Below, one piece after another: positions 45,569 through 54,531 of a stretch of DNA of 64,000 bases. The DNA is taken from assembly GCA_032358255.1 (NCBI GenBank), contig JAULBX010006664.1, positions 124,001 through 188,000 of the forward strand, written 5' to 3'. Every line of letters begins with the position of its first letter. Position 1 is the stretch's first letter. Position numbers and translations under genes: made by a program. This stretch comes from Heterotrichella gracilis. Taxonomy: Eukaryota > Sar > Xanthophyceae > Tribonematales > Xanthonemataceae. The notes under the pieces were generated by a model. The model searched no databases, had not been told where the DNA came from, and worked only from the letters and a program-made list of their open reading frames with translations.

Positions 45569-47218
45569 ATGAAGAAATATTTACTAATATTCCTGGCGCT
45601 TTCGTTCGTGTCAATTGCTCAAACAACCGAAACAGAAAAAAAAGACAAAAAGGATAAAAAAACCAATGTCTTTACTGATGCCGGCGATGCTGCAAAAATG
45701 GTAATCGCAAAACAAAAAATGTATGCCGGCGATTTTGTTGGCGCCATAAATACTTACCGCGAGGTTGAGAAGAATAACCCAAAAAATGCATCCGTACTGT
45801 ATTATATAGGTTTTTGTCATTTTAATTTAAAACAAAATGATAAGGCTAAAGAATATTTGCTAAAAAGCATAGAAGCTAATGCTGCCGAAAAACCGGAAGC
45901 GCATATTACACTTGGAAGGATCTATCATGCCGAAAGTAATTTTGATAAAGCTATTGAAGAGATCAACGCCTTTAAATCGGCTCCAAATCCTGATAAAGAA
46001 AATGCAGAAGATGCTGATCTTTACTTGAAACAGGCGCAAAACGCAAAGGCAATGACAACGGCGCCTTTAGATGTTACAGTTGTGAATTTAGGGACTGAGA
46101 TCAACAGTAAATTCAACGATAAAAACCCTTGTCTGACTGCTGATGGAACAAAATTAGTATTTACAACTAACCGTCCGGAAGGAACAAACGCTGTTGTGGA
46201 TGTTGAAGGTGACGGTAAATATTTTGAAGATATTTATATTGCAAGTTATGATTCTGCCTCAAAGAATTTTGCAAAAGCTGCTGAGGTTCCGGGCTCTGTA
46301 AATACAAAAGCACACGATGCGGTAAGTAGTATTTCACCTGATGGAAAACAAATTTTTATTTACAAGAACGATATCAAGGATAAAGAGTCACGCGGTGGCG
46401 ATGTTTTTGTAAGTAAAATAAATAATGGTAAATGGAAAACACCTGAGCCAATTGGTAAGCCGGTAGCTTCAAGCTATTGGGAGGGTGGAGCCTGTATTTC
46501 ACCGGATGGAAAAAAATTATTTTTCTTTAGTGAACGTGATGGTGGCATGGGACGTAGCGATATTTACATGGTAGAAAAAATAAATAAAAAAGAATATGGT
46601 AAGCCTGTAAACCTTGGTCCAACTGTAAACACAGGGTATGACGAGGCTGGAATGTTCTTAGCGCCGGATGGTAAAACTCTTTTCTTTTGCAGCGACGGCC
46701 CGGGAAGTATGGGTAGTTACGATGTATTTAAAACTGTTTTTGAGGGTGGAAAATGGAGCTCGCCAGTAAATGTTGGTTACCCAATTAACTCAATTGGTAA
46801 AGAAGGTCAGTTAACTTTAAGTGCCGATGCCAAATACGCTTATATTTCAAGCGATAGAGCCGGTGGATTGGGCGAAAGTGATATTTACAAAATTGACCTT
46901 AAAGATTACGCCATTCTTGAGAAAGACGGTAAAAAAATAAAGAGCAATGGTTTAAGTATCTTAAAAGGTACCGTGCGTGATGGTTACGAAGGTTATGGCC
47001 TGCCTGATGTTGAGATCGTTCTAACAGACGCTGCAGGAACGCAGGTTTCTTCTACTACAACTAACGAAAATGGCGAATACTTCTTTACATTAAAAGGAGG
47101 TAACTACAAACTAACCATTAATAAAAAAGGATTTAAAGAGATCTCTGAAGACATAGTTCTTAAAACAAGCGATAAAGAAACTATCTCACTCGAAAAAGGA
47201 TACTTACTTAAAAAATAG
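45569..47218 (+). CDS. TPR, PD40 and carboxypeptidase-regulatory-like domain protein (PorE-like without OmpA domain)
   Basis: The 549 residues start at ATG 45569 with a signal peptide (MKKYLLIFLALSFVSIAQ) and a lysine-rich stretch. About 45-160 are TPR repeats (AINTYREVEKNNPKNASVLYYIG, KAKEYLLKSIEANAAEK). About 170-445 are WD40-like PD40 beta-propeller repeats (SPDGKKLFFFSERDGGMGRSD, APDGKTLFFCSDG). About 465-540 form a carboxypeptidase-regulatory-like beta-sandwich. This order is that of PorE-type T9SS-associated proteins, but the C-terminal OmpA peptidoglycan-binding domain is absent. Attachment and role are therefore unclear. Confidence 0.75.
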   Translation: MKKYLLIFLALSFVSIAQTTETEKKDKKDKKTNVFTDAGDAAKMVIAKQKMYAGDFVGAINTYREVEKNNPKNASVLYYIGFCHFNLKQNDKAKEYLLKSIEANAAEKPEAHITLGRIYHAESNFDKAIEEINAFKSAPNPDKENAEDADLYLKQAQNAKAMTTAPLDVTVVNLGTEINSKFNDKNPCLTADGTKLVFTTNRPEGTNAVVDVEGDGKYFEDIYIASYDSASKNFAKAAEVPGSVNTKAHDAVSSISPDGKQIFIYKNDIKDKESRGGDVFVSKINNGKWKTPEPIGKPVASSYWEGGACISPDGKKLFFFSERDGGMGRSDIYMVEKINKKEYGKPVNLGPTVNTGYDEAGMFLAPDGKTLFFCSDGPGSMGSYDVFKTVFEGGKWSSPVNVGYPINSIGKEGQLTLSADAKYAYISSDRAGGLGESDIYKIDLKDYAILEKDGKKIKSNGLSILKGTVRDGYEGYGLPDVEIVLTDAAGTQVSSTTTNENGEYFFTLKGGNYKLTINKKGFKEISEDIVLKTSDKETISLEKGYLLKK

Positions 47219-47220
47219 TA

Positions 47221-47250
47221 AAAAGCCGCAGACTCACTTCTGCGGCTTTT
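47221..47250 (+). terminator. intrinsic terminator
   Basis: AAAAGCCGCAGA pairs perfectly with TCTGCGGCTTTT (12 bp) around CTCACT, followed by T residues. Confidence 0.88.
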
Positions 47251-47357
47251 TTATTTACCCCTTACTTTCTTCGTTCACCCCCTGTTTAATTCCGCTCACC
47301 GATTAGCTGTTTTACAGCTCTTACTGTGTTATTACATTTGATGAAAATTTAAATACA

Positions 47358-48143
47358 ATGACAACTTTAGAAGAACAGTTTAAGAACGATCCAGACTTTA
47401 ATAATTGGCAAAAGAACCAAAGAAGAGGCCATGTAACAGCTGGTATTTTTATAATAATTGCCGGTCTTGTTTATATGTTCAAACAAATGGGATATTTTAT
47501 TCCCGAATGGTTCTTTACCTGGCCGACCATATTAATTGGCATTGGTATTATTGCTTTAATTAAAAATAATTTTCGCAGTGTAAAAGGCCTCATATTGATC
47601 TTAATTGGCGCTTTATTTTTAGCGAGCCACGCATTTCCTGATTTTGCAATTATCCATTACAAGATCCCTATTATATTATTTCTTATTGGAATCGTTTTAA
47701 TTTTTAAACCAAAAAATAAATACCGCGAATATGGAAAATTCGGACACCAAAAGAACCGTTTTAACCGCTTCGCAAGCGAAACAACACAAACAACCAGTAA
47801 CGAAGATTATATTTATGCGAATAATGTTTTTGCCGGTACAGATAAAAATGTTTTTAGTAAGGATTTTAAGGGTGGAGAGATCAAAAATACCTTTGGCGGT
47901 TGTAAATTAAATTTAATGCAGGCTGAAATTGTTACCGAAGCAGTGCTTACAATTAAACAACAATTTGGTGGCGTTAAATTGGTAATTCCTCCCAATTGGG
48001 TAATTAAATCTGATATTGAGTGCGTGTTTGCCGGGATTGAAGATAAACGTCCATTACTTAATGTGAATGACATGGACCAGAAAAAAACATTGATCCTTAA
48101 CGGACATATTTTTATGTCGGGTATAGAAATAGTTTCTTATTAA
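47358..48143 (+). CDS. LiaF-like membrane protein (LiaF-TM/DUF5668 plus LiaF C-terminal domain)
   Basis: The 261 residues have four hydrophobic helices in the N-terminal half (about 28-120; GIFIIIAGLVYMFKQMGYF) typical of LiaF-TM domains. The soluble C-terminal part resembles the LiaF beta-helix (NTFGGCKLNLMQAEI, QFGGVKLVIPPNWVIKSDIE). In Firmicutes LiaF represses an envelope-stress two-component system. Here a LytS-type kinase and LytR-type regulator follow 375 bp on in the same direction, which supports a sensing role by inference. Confidence 0.82.
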   Translation: MTTLEEQFKNDPDFNNWQKNQRRGHVTAGIFIIIAGLVYMFKQMGYFIPEWFFTWPTILIGIGIIALIKNNFRSVKGLILILIGALFLASHAFPDFAIIHYKIPIILFLIGIVLIFKPKNKYREYGKFGHQKNRFNRFASETTQTTSNEDYIYANNVFAGTDKNVFSKDFKGGEIKNTFGGCKLNLMQAEIVTEAVLTIKQQFGGVKLVIPPNWVIKSDIECVFAGIEDKRPLLNVNDMDQKKTLILNGHIFMSGIEIVSY

Positions 48144-48161
48144 TATTTAAAAAATAAAATT

Positions 48162-48509
48162 ATGAATTGGTATTTAGCAAAATTAATTTTCAGCATCGAA
48201 GTAAGCGAATCAACTGTAAAAGCAGAATTTGATGAGCAGTTCCGTTTAATAAAAGCAAGCAACGAAGAAGAAGCTTATTACAAAGCAAAAAGCTTGGGTA
48301 AAAGCCTGCAGAGCTCGTTTTATAACGCAAAAAACAATTTAGTTAACTGGCGTTTTATAGATGCGAGTGAATTGAATTTAATTAACGAACTTTCGGATGG
48401 TGTTGAAATATATTCAAACACAATTGAAACAAAAGAAAAAGAAAGTTTTATAAATTCGGTGTTACAAAAAGCAATGGGTATACAGGCCAAAAATTTAAGC
48501 TTTTACTAA
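48162..48509 (+). CDS. DUF4288 domain protein
   Basis: The 115-residue cytoplasmic protein starts MNWYLAKLIFSIE, the DUF4288 signature, and has KASNEEEAYYKAKSLGK and NWRFIDASEL. The function is unknown. It lies between the LiaF-like gene (18 bp) and the kinase (9 bp), so it is probably part of the same unit. Confidence 0.75.
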   Translation: MNWYLAKLIFSIEVSESTVKAEFDEQFRLIKASNEEEAYYKAKSLGKSLQSSFYNAKNNLVNWRFIDASELNLINELSDGVEIYSNTIETKEKESFINSVLQKAMGIQAKNLSFY

Positions 48510-48518
48510 GTGTAAAAT

Positions 48519-49550
48519 ATGATAGACAAACTCCCGTCGCGTATGCAGTTAATTACTGCGCTAATTGCCTGGTTCATTATCTGGTGGGGGTTGCAGTGCT
48601 TTGTAATTTTTCAGATCTTCAATAATTTAAGTTTTGCTTTTATTGATTCCAGTATTTCACTTGGTCTTATTTTAACGGGCATTACTATTATCTTTTTTGT
48701 TCAAAAGTACAGTGGTAGTTATATCAGCCATTATACAACCAGATTTGTTTTTATAAGCGCTATTATTGCCGGAGTAATTTGTTCCGAAAAAATTATTCTT
48801 ACCGAGTTTTATTATGGCTCTGACTTTGCCGTAATGTTCAATAAGACCATACTTATACGCATTGTAGTTGCCTTTCTGCAAATTTCTTTCTTCTCCATAA
48901 TATTGTGGTTTTTGTATTTTATCAAAAAGCAAACAGAAAGTAACGAACTTAAATTTGATGCTGAGAACACCTTGCGTCAGGCCGAATTAATAAAATTACG
49001 CCAACAGCTGCAACCACATTTTCTATTCAACAGCTTAAATTCCATTAATGCTTTGGTTGTTTCTGAACCACAACAGGCGCGCAAAATGATCCAAAATCTT
49101 TCTGATTTTTTACGTGGTACCTTAAAAAAAGATGAGAATAAGAATGTATTGTTCAGCGAAGAAATAAATCTCCTAAAATTATATCTTGAAATTGAAAAAG
49201 TAAGATTTGGTCACCGCTTAACGGTTAATTTTAATGTTGACGAAAACACATTAAATTTAAAACTCCCTGCTTTAATACTTCAACCCGTGGTAGAGAATGC
49301 TATAAAATTTGGTTTATACAACGTGTTAGATAATGTTGAAATTTCGGTTAACGCTCAAATAAAAAATAATTTGCTGGCTATTGCCATTACCAATCCTTAT
49401 GATGAAAGTACGTCGCAATCGCGCAAAGGCGAGGGTTTTGGTTTATCTTTAATTCAAAAACGTTTGCAACTGATCTACCATAGAACAGATCTTTTAGTGA
49501 TCGAAAAAAACAATTCAATTTTTACAACTATTATTTTAATCCCACAGTAA
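48519..49550 (+). CDS. LytS-type sensor histidine kinase
   Basis: The 343 residues have four N-terminal helices (about 10-140), then a His_kinase domain with the phospho-acceptor motif QQLQPHFLFNSLNSINAL (His near residue 164) and an ATP-binding domain (PALILQPVVENAIKFGL; GFGLSLIQKRLQL). No extracellular sensor domain is present, so the signal likely comes through the membrane part or a partner such as the LiaF-like protein. Its TAA overlaps the ATG of the regulator gene. Confidence 0.9.
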   Translation: MIDKLPSRMQLITALIAWFIIWWGLQCFVIFQIFNNLSFAFIDSSISLGLILTGITIIFFVQKYSGSYISHYTTRFVFISAIIAGVICSEKIILTEFYYGSDFAVMFNKTILIRIVVAFLQISFFSIILWFLYFIKKQTESNELKFDAENTLRQAELIKLRQQLQPHFLFNSLNSINALVVSEPQQARKMIQNLSDFLRGTLKKDENKNVLFSEEINLLKLYLEIEKVRFGHRLTVNFNVDENTLNLKLPALILQPVVENAIKFGLYNVLDNVEISVNAQIKNNLLAIAITNPYDESTSQSRKGEGFGLSLIQKRLQLIYHRTDLLVIEKNNSIFTTIILIPQ

Positions 49551-50293
49551 TGATAAAAGTAATTTTAATAGACGACGAGCCACTGGCAAGACAAATTGTG
49601 AAAGAATATCTTTCTGCTTTTAAACAGGTAGAAATTGTTGCCGAGTGTGGCGATGGTTTTGAAGCTGTAAAAGCAATTCAACAGCACGATCCGGCCTTGA
49701 TATTTTTGGATATTCAAATGCCTAAAATAAATGGTTTTGAGACCTTAGAATTATTGGAAAAAAAACCTGCTGTAATTTTTACTACGGCATTTGACGAATA
49801 TGCATTGAAAGCGTTTGAGCAAAACGCAGTAGATTATTTATTAAAACCCTTTAACCAGGAACGCTTCGAAAAAGCTGTGAAAAAATTCATTGAGAATGTT
49901 CCCGAAAAAGAAACCGATAAAAAAATGGAGCAACTTGAATCTGTTTCAAAAAAACATACCGAAGAAGCTCATCGCGTGGTTGTAAAAAATGGAACAAGCA
50001 TTCTTATTTTACCAACTTCGCAAATTATTTATATCGAGGCTTACGATGATTACGTAAAAATATTCAATAACGAGACATTCTATTTAAAAAAGAAGACCAT
50101 GAGTTATTATGAAGAAGTTTTGGATCCCGATCAGTTTGTTCGGGTTCATCGCTCCTTTATTTTAAACTTAAATTACCTTACAAAAATAGAAGCGCTTGAC
50201 AAAAACAACAATTTAGCTCTGCTTAAAAACGGGGCAAAAATTCCCCTCAGCCGCACAGGATATTCCAAATTAAGGGAAACCTTGAAGCTTTAA
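49550..50293 (+). CDS. LytTR-type response regulator
   Basis: The 247 residues have a receiver domain (IDDEPLARQIVKEYL; phosphorylated Asp in FLDIQMPKING; Lys in LLKPFNQ) and a C-terminal LytTR DNA-binding domain (IIYIEAYDDYVKIF, VRVHRSFILNL, KIPLSRTGYSKL). It is translationally coupled to the kinase gene (TAATG). The target genes are unknown. Confidence 0.93.
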   Translation: MIKVILIDDEPLARQIVKEYLSAFKQVEIVAECGDGFEAVKAIQQHDPALIFLDIQMPKINGFETLELLEKKPAVIFTTAFDEYALKAFEQNAVDYLLKPFNQERFEKAVKKFIENVPEKETDKKMEQLESVSKKHTEEAHRVVVKNGTSILILPTSQIIYIEAYDDYVKIFNNETFYLKKKTMSYYEEVLDPDQFVRVHRSFILNLNYLTKIEALDKNNNLALLKNGAKIPLSRTGYSKLRETLKL

Positions 50294-50389
50294 TCGAAAT
50301 AACATCCAAATTGGTAGAAAAAACGTTAATTATACAAGACTTTAAGCAATTTCAGGGGCAGCTTTCCGTTAAATTTTTAATATTTTTTT

Positions 50390-50397
50390 TATATTTG
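50390..50397 (+). promoter_or_regulatory. putative -7 element of dxs
   Basis: TATATTTG at 50390-50397 matches TAnnTTTG and ends 5 bases before the dxs ATG. The mRNA would be leaderless or nearly so. The -33 region holds only a weak TTTC. The same layout occurs before the gene at 4902. Confidence 0.45.
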
Positions 50398-50402
50398 TAT
50401 CA

Positions 50403-52358
50403 ATGGAAATTGTAAAAGGTTCAGGTTTTATTCCAGGAGAATTACTAGCTAAGATAAATTCACCTTCCGATCTAAAAAAATTAACCGAAGATCAACTAGA
50501 GCAAATTAGCACAGAACTTCGTCAATATATTATTGACCTTGTTTCTGTTAAAGGCGGTCACTTTGGTGCTTCTTTAGGCGTTGTTGAATTAACAGTTGCC
50601 CTTCATTATATTTTTAATACACCTTATGATCAATTGGTTTGGGACGTTGGTCACCAGGCATATGGGCATAAGATCTTAACCGGGCGCAGAGATATTTTTC
50701 ACACAAACCGTATTTACAAAGGCCTTAGCGGCTTTCCAAAGCGTAGCGAAAGTGAGTACGATACATTTGGCGTAGGTCATTCATCTACTTCTATCAGCGC
50801 AGCGCTTGGTATGGCTGTTGCCAGCAAGTACAATAATTTAAAAGATAAAAATCATATCGCTGTAATTGGCGATGGCTCTATGACTGCGGGTTTGGCCTTT
50901 GAAGGTTTAAATCACGCGGGCGTTACAAATGCAAATCTTTTAGTTGTTCTAAACGATAATTGCATGAGCATCGATCCAAACGTTGGTGCATTGAAAGAAT
51001 ACTTAACCGACATAACAACGTCACATACGTACAACAAAGCAAAAGATAAAGTGTGGGAATTACTTGGCAAAATAAGCAAGTTTGGCCCTAATGCACAGGA
51101 AATTGCAAGTAAAGTAGAGAACGCGGTTAAAACATCGTTGCTAAAACAAAGTAATTTATTTGAGTCATTAAAGTTTCGTTATTTTGGTCCGGTTGATGGA
51201 CATGATGTAGTGCGCTTAACAAAAGTATTGGCCGATCTTAAAGATATTCCCGGCCCAAAATTATTACACGTTCTTACCAAAAAAGGTAAAGGTTATAAGT
51301 TTAGTGAAGAAGGAAATGAAACGGTTTGGCACTCTCCGGGTCTTTTTAATAAAGAGACAGGCGAGATCATAAAAGTAATTCCAAAAACTCCGCAACCGCC
51401 AAAATACCAGGATGTGTTTGGTCACACCATGGTAGAATTGGCAGAAAAGAATTTAAAAATTACAGGTATTACCCCGGCTATGCCATCAGGTTGTTCGTTA
51501 AACATTATGATGAAAGCCATGCCCGATCGTGCATTTGACGTAGGTATTGCAGAACAGCATGCCGTTACATTTAGCGCAGGTTTAGCAACGCAGGGCTTAA
51601 TTCCTTATTGCAATATTTATTCTTCGTTTATGCAACGAGCATACGATCAGGTTTTACACGATGTGGCTTTACAAAATTTAAAAGTTATTTTTTGTTTGGA
51701 TAGGGGAGGTTTAGCTGGAGCTGACGGCCCTACACACCATGGTGCATTTGACCTTGCATATTTTCGTTGCATTCCAAACATGATCGTGAGCGCGCCCATG
51801 AACGAAGAAGAGTTAAGAAATTTAATGTACACTGCGCAGTTGGATGAGGTTAAAGGTCCGTTTAGTATTCGTTACCCACGTGGCCAAGGTGTAATGGTTG
51901 ATTGGAAAACGCCATTTAAGAAAATTGAAATTGGGCAAGGCAGAAAAATTAAAGATGGAACAAAAGTTGCTATCTTATCAATTGGTCACCCCGGCAATTT
52001 GGTTACCACTGCGCTTGAACAATTAAAAGAGCAAGGGATTGAACCTGCACATTACGATATGCGTTTTGTAAAACCAATTGACGAAACCTTGTTACATGAA
52101 GTATTTAGCAAATACAAAAAAATAATTACTGTAGAGGATGGTTGCATAATGGGTGGCATGGGAAGTGCAGTGTTAGAGTTTATGGCAGACAATAATTACT
52201 CAGCTCAATTAGTAAGATTGGGAATTCCCGATAATTTTATTGAACATGGCGAGCAGTTGGAGTTGTATGAGGAGTGTGGGTTTTCTCCAAATAAGATCGC
52301 AGCTTCTGTAATTGAAATTTTAAAAGAGAAAAAAGAAGATCTAAAAAATCACGCATAA
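50403..52358 (+). CDS. dxs: 1-deoxy-D-xylulose-5-phosphate synthase
   Basis: The 651 residues form the thiamine-diphosphate enzyme that joins pyruvate and glyceraldehyde-3-phosphate in the MEP isoprenoid pathway. Motifs are the His in GGHFGASLGVVELTVALHY, the TPP-binding GDGSMTAGLAFEGLNHAG...NDNCMSI, the catalytic Glu in DVGIAEQHAVTFSAGLA and GADGPTHHGAFD. Length is normal. The AHSA1-like gene follows after 15 bp. Confidence 0.95.
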   Translation: MEIVKGSGFIPGELLAKINSPSDLKKLTEDQLEQISTELRQYIIDLVSVKGGHFGASLGVVELTVALHYIFNTPYDQLVWDVGHQAYGHKILTGRRDIFHTNRIYKGLSGFPKRSESEYDTFGVGHSSTSISAALGMAVASKYNNLKDKNHIAVIGDGSMTAGLAFEGLNHAGVTNANLLVVLNDNCMSIDPNVGALKEYLTDITTSHTYNKAKDKVWELLGKISKFGPNAQEIASKVENAVKTSLLKQSNLFESLKFRYFGPVDGHDVVRLTKVLADLKDIPGPKLLHVLTKKGKGYKFSEEGNETVWHSPGLFNKETGEIIKVIPKTPQPPKYQDVFGHTMVELAEKNLKITGITPAMPSGCSLNIMMKAMPDRAFDVGIAEQHAVTFSAGLATQGLIPYCNIYSSFMQRAYDQVLHDVALQNLKVIFCLDRGGLAGADGPTHHGAFDLAYFRCIPNMIVSAPMNEEELRNLMYTAQLDEVKGPFSIRYPRGQGVMVDWKTPFKKIEIGQGRKIKDGTKVAILSIGHPGNLVTTALEQLKEQGIEPAHYDMRFVKPIDETLLHEVFSKYKKIITVEDGCIMGGMGSAVLEFMADNNYSAQLVRLGIPDNFIEHGEQLELYEECGFSPNKIAASVIEILKEKKEDLKNHA

Positions 52359-52373
52359 AATTTAGAAAGAAAA

Positions 52374-52766
52374 GTGGAAAAGATAAAGGTATCAGTAAAA
52401 TTAAATTGTACTCCAAAAGAAGTGTTCTCGGGATGGTTGGATGATAAGATTCATTCGGAGTTTACGGGCGGTGCTGCAGCAAAAACGAGTAAAAGTGAGG
52501 GTGGAAAATTTTCAGCATGGGATGGGTATATTACAGGAACAAATGTAGAGATCTTCCCACATAAAAGAATCATTCAAAAATGGCGCACTACCGATTTTGC
52601 AGAAACAGATGAGGACTCGACAATAGAATTATTTTTTACTTATAAGGATGATTTTACATTGTTGACCATAACGCATACAAATATTCCTGACGACCAGGGA
52701 GAGAATTATAAGAAAGGATGGAAAGACCATTACTTTACTTACATGAAAAAATATTTTGACAAATAA
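52374..52766 (+). CDS. SRPBCC/AHSA1-like domain protein
   Basis: The 130-residue START-like (Aha1 N-terminal-like) domain protein begins at GTG 52374. KVSVKLNCTPKEVFSGWLDD, GGKFSAWDGYITGTNVEI and IIQKWRTTDF are typical. The family binds small hydrophobic ligands or assists chaperones. The specific role is unknown. It lies between dxs and clpX. Confidence 0.85.
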   Translation: MEKIKVSVKLNCTPKEVFSGWLDDKIHSEFTGGAAAKTSKSEGGKFSAWDGYITGTNVEIFPHKRIIQKWRTTDFAETDEDSTIELFFTYKDDFTLLTITHTNIPDDQGENYKKGWKDHYFTYMKKYFDK

Positions 52767-52797
52767 GAACAAAACGGTTCTCTATTAATTTAATATA

Positions 52798-54042
52798 ATG
52801 GCAAAAGAAACAGCTCTGCGCTGCTCAATGTGCGGAAGAGATAAAAAAGAGGCGAAAATTTTGATAGCCGGCATCAATGGTCACATTTGTGATAATTGCA
52901 TTAATCAGGCATTTAACTTAATTAAAGAAGAAGCAATGGGCGAGCAGAAGCAACAACTTCAGCAAGCACTTAATTTATTAAAGCCGGCAGCCATAAAAGA
53001 AAAATTGGATGAGTATGTAATAGGGCAGGATGATGCTAAAAAAGTATTAGCTGTTGCCGTTTACAATCATTTTAAACGAATTGCTCACGTTCAAAAAAAC
53101 AATAAAGAAGAAGTTGAGATAGATAAATCAAATTTAATTTTAGTTGGCGAAACCGGAACCGGTAAAACATTGTTGGCCCGTACCATTGCCACTATGTTAA
53201 ATGTTCCATTTTGTATTGCAGACGCAACTGTTCTCACGGAAGCAGGTTATGTGGGCGAAGATGTTGAAAGTATCTTAACACGTTTGTTACAAGCGGCTGA
53301 TTACGATGTGGCGGCAGCTGAAAAAGGAATTGTGTTTATTGATGAATTAGATAAGATAGCACGTAAAAGCGATAACCCTTCAATCACTCGTGATGTGAGT
53401 GGTGAAGGTGTTCAACAAGCGATGTTAAAATTATTGGAAGGCACGATCGTAAATGTTCCGCCACAAGGTGGTCGTAAACATCCTGATGCAAAAATGATAG
53501 CGGTTAACACAAAAAATATTTTATTTATCTGTGGTGGCGCTTTTGATGGTATCGAGAAAAAGATCGCGCAACGTTTAAATACACAAGCCGTAGGTTACGC
53601 TTCATCGGTTAATGATGAAGAGTTTGATAAAGGAAATTTATTACAATACGTTTCTCCGCAGGATCTTAAATCTTTTGGATTAATCCCTGAATTAATTGGT
53701 CGTTTGCCAGTGTTAACGTATTTAAAACCGTTAGATAGAAGCGCACTTCGTCAGATCTTAACCGATCCAAAAAATGCTTTGATTAAACAATACAAACAAT
53801 TGTTTAAAATGGAAGGCACTAAGCTGGATATTGACGATGATGTTTTAAATTTAATTGTAGATAAAGCACTTGAATTTAAACTAGGCGCGCGTGGTTTAAG
53901 AGGTCTATGCGAAGCTATCATGACAGATATCATGTACAGTTTGCCAAGCGAAGAAAAGCCGGTAAAACAATTTACCGTTACTATGGATTACGCTTTAGAT
54001 AAACTCAAAAAAGCAAAATTAAGTCAGCTAAAAGTTGCTTAA
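52798..54042 (+). CDS. clpX: ATP-dependent Clp protease ATP-binding subunit ClpX
   Basis: The 414-residue AAA+ unfoldase has an N-terminal zinc-binding domain (Cys9, Cys12, Cys31, Cys34), Walker [12 protein letters not shown], Walker [15 protein letters not shown], the pore-type GYVGED loop, [12 protein letters not shown] and sensor-2 GARGLR. It feeds substrates to ClpP, whose gene is not in the window. The stop overlaps the convergent lipoprotein gene by 4 bp. Confidence 0.97.
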   Translation: MAKETALRCSMCGRDKKEAKILIAGINGHICDNCINQAFNLIKEEAMGEQKQQLQQALNLLKPAAIKEKLDEYVIGQDDAKKVLAVAVYNHFKRIAHVQKNNKEEVEIDKSNLILVGETGTGKTLLARTIATMLNVPFCIADATVLTEAGYVGEDVESILTRLLQAADYDVAAAEKGIVFIDELDKIARKSDNPSITRDVSGEGVQQAMLKLLEGTIVNVPPQGGRKHPDAKMIAVNTKNILFICGGAFDGIEKKIAQRLNTQAVGYASSVNDEEFDKGNLLQYVSPQDLKSFGLIPELIGRLPVLTYLKPLDRSALRQILTDPKNALIKQYKQLFKMEGTKLDIDDDVLNLIVDKALEFKLGARGLRGLCEAIMTDIMYSLPSEEKPVKQFTVTMDYALDKLKKAKLSQLKVA

Positions 54043-54278
54043 TTATTGGTAATCAAAGTATCATTTCTGTAATAAAGTGTATCCGTTAATTTATTTGATG
54101 GGGTTGGAACCCATATTCCCTGCTTTAACCCACAGTCTATTCTATTAACTGTATCTTTTGCCGGACTAACTTCATATGATGATGAGCATTTTTTTGTAGG
54201 TTCGTTACTGCAAGAAATAGATAACAGCAGTAATAAAACAAAGGCGACTCGATTTAAAAGTTTGAATTTATTCATCAT
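54039..54278 (-). CDS. small lipoprotein of unknown function
   Basis: The 79 residues start at ATG 54278 (MMNKFKLLNRV) with a lipoprotein signal (Cys23 in LLLSISC). The short mature part has two further cysteines (KKCSSSYE, IDCGLKQG). A longer in-frame reading back to 54452 runs through a palindromic element and is rejected. No family was recognised. Confidence 0.55.
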   Translation of the reverse strand: MMNKFKLLNRVAFVLLLLLSISCSNEPTKKCSSSYEVSPAKDTVNRIDCGLKQGIWVPTPSNKLTDTLYYRNDTLITNN

Positions 54279-54362
54279 TTCATTTTTATTAAAGTTGTAA
54301 AATGAAATCTGCAATTCAAATTTTAAACTGTTAAATCTTTGAGTTTTGTTCGTTTTTACTAT

Positions 54363-54470
54363 TGTCACGTCGAGTAGAAAATTCTGTCTCTTTGAATTTT
54401 CGTATCGAGACGCTTTATTGTTCTCGATACAATTTTTGCAAGAGGCACGCAAAAATCACTCGAACTGACA
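54363..54470. repeat. cloverleaf-like palindromic element, copy A
   Basis: The 108-bp element has terminal inverted repeats TGTCACGTCGAGTA and CACTCGAACTGACA. Between them lie three hairpins: AAAATTC/GAATTTT, GTATCGAGA/TCTCGATAC and ATTTTTGC/GCAAAAAT. It resembles non-coding MITE/REP-like repeats with TTCGAGT and CGTATCGAGAA boxes seen in other Bacteroidota (from memory). A second copy lies about 1.36 kb downstream. Confidence 0.8.
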
Positions 54471-54531
54471 TTTAATAATAGATTGTAAAACCTCCCAATA
54501 TTTTGTATTTTTAAAGTCTAACCTTAATATT

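Noticed and set aside
54279-54452. N-terminal extension of the small lipoprotein at 54039-54278
   Set aside because: The extra codons lie partly in palindromic element copy A and would put the lipoprotein signal in the middle of the protein.
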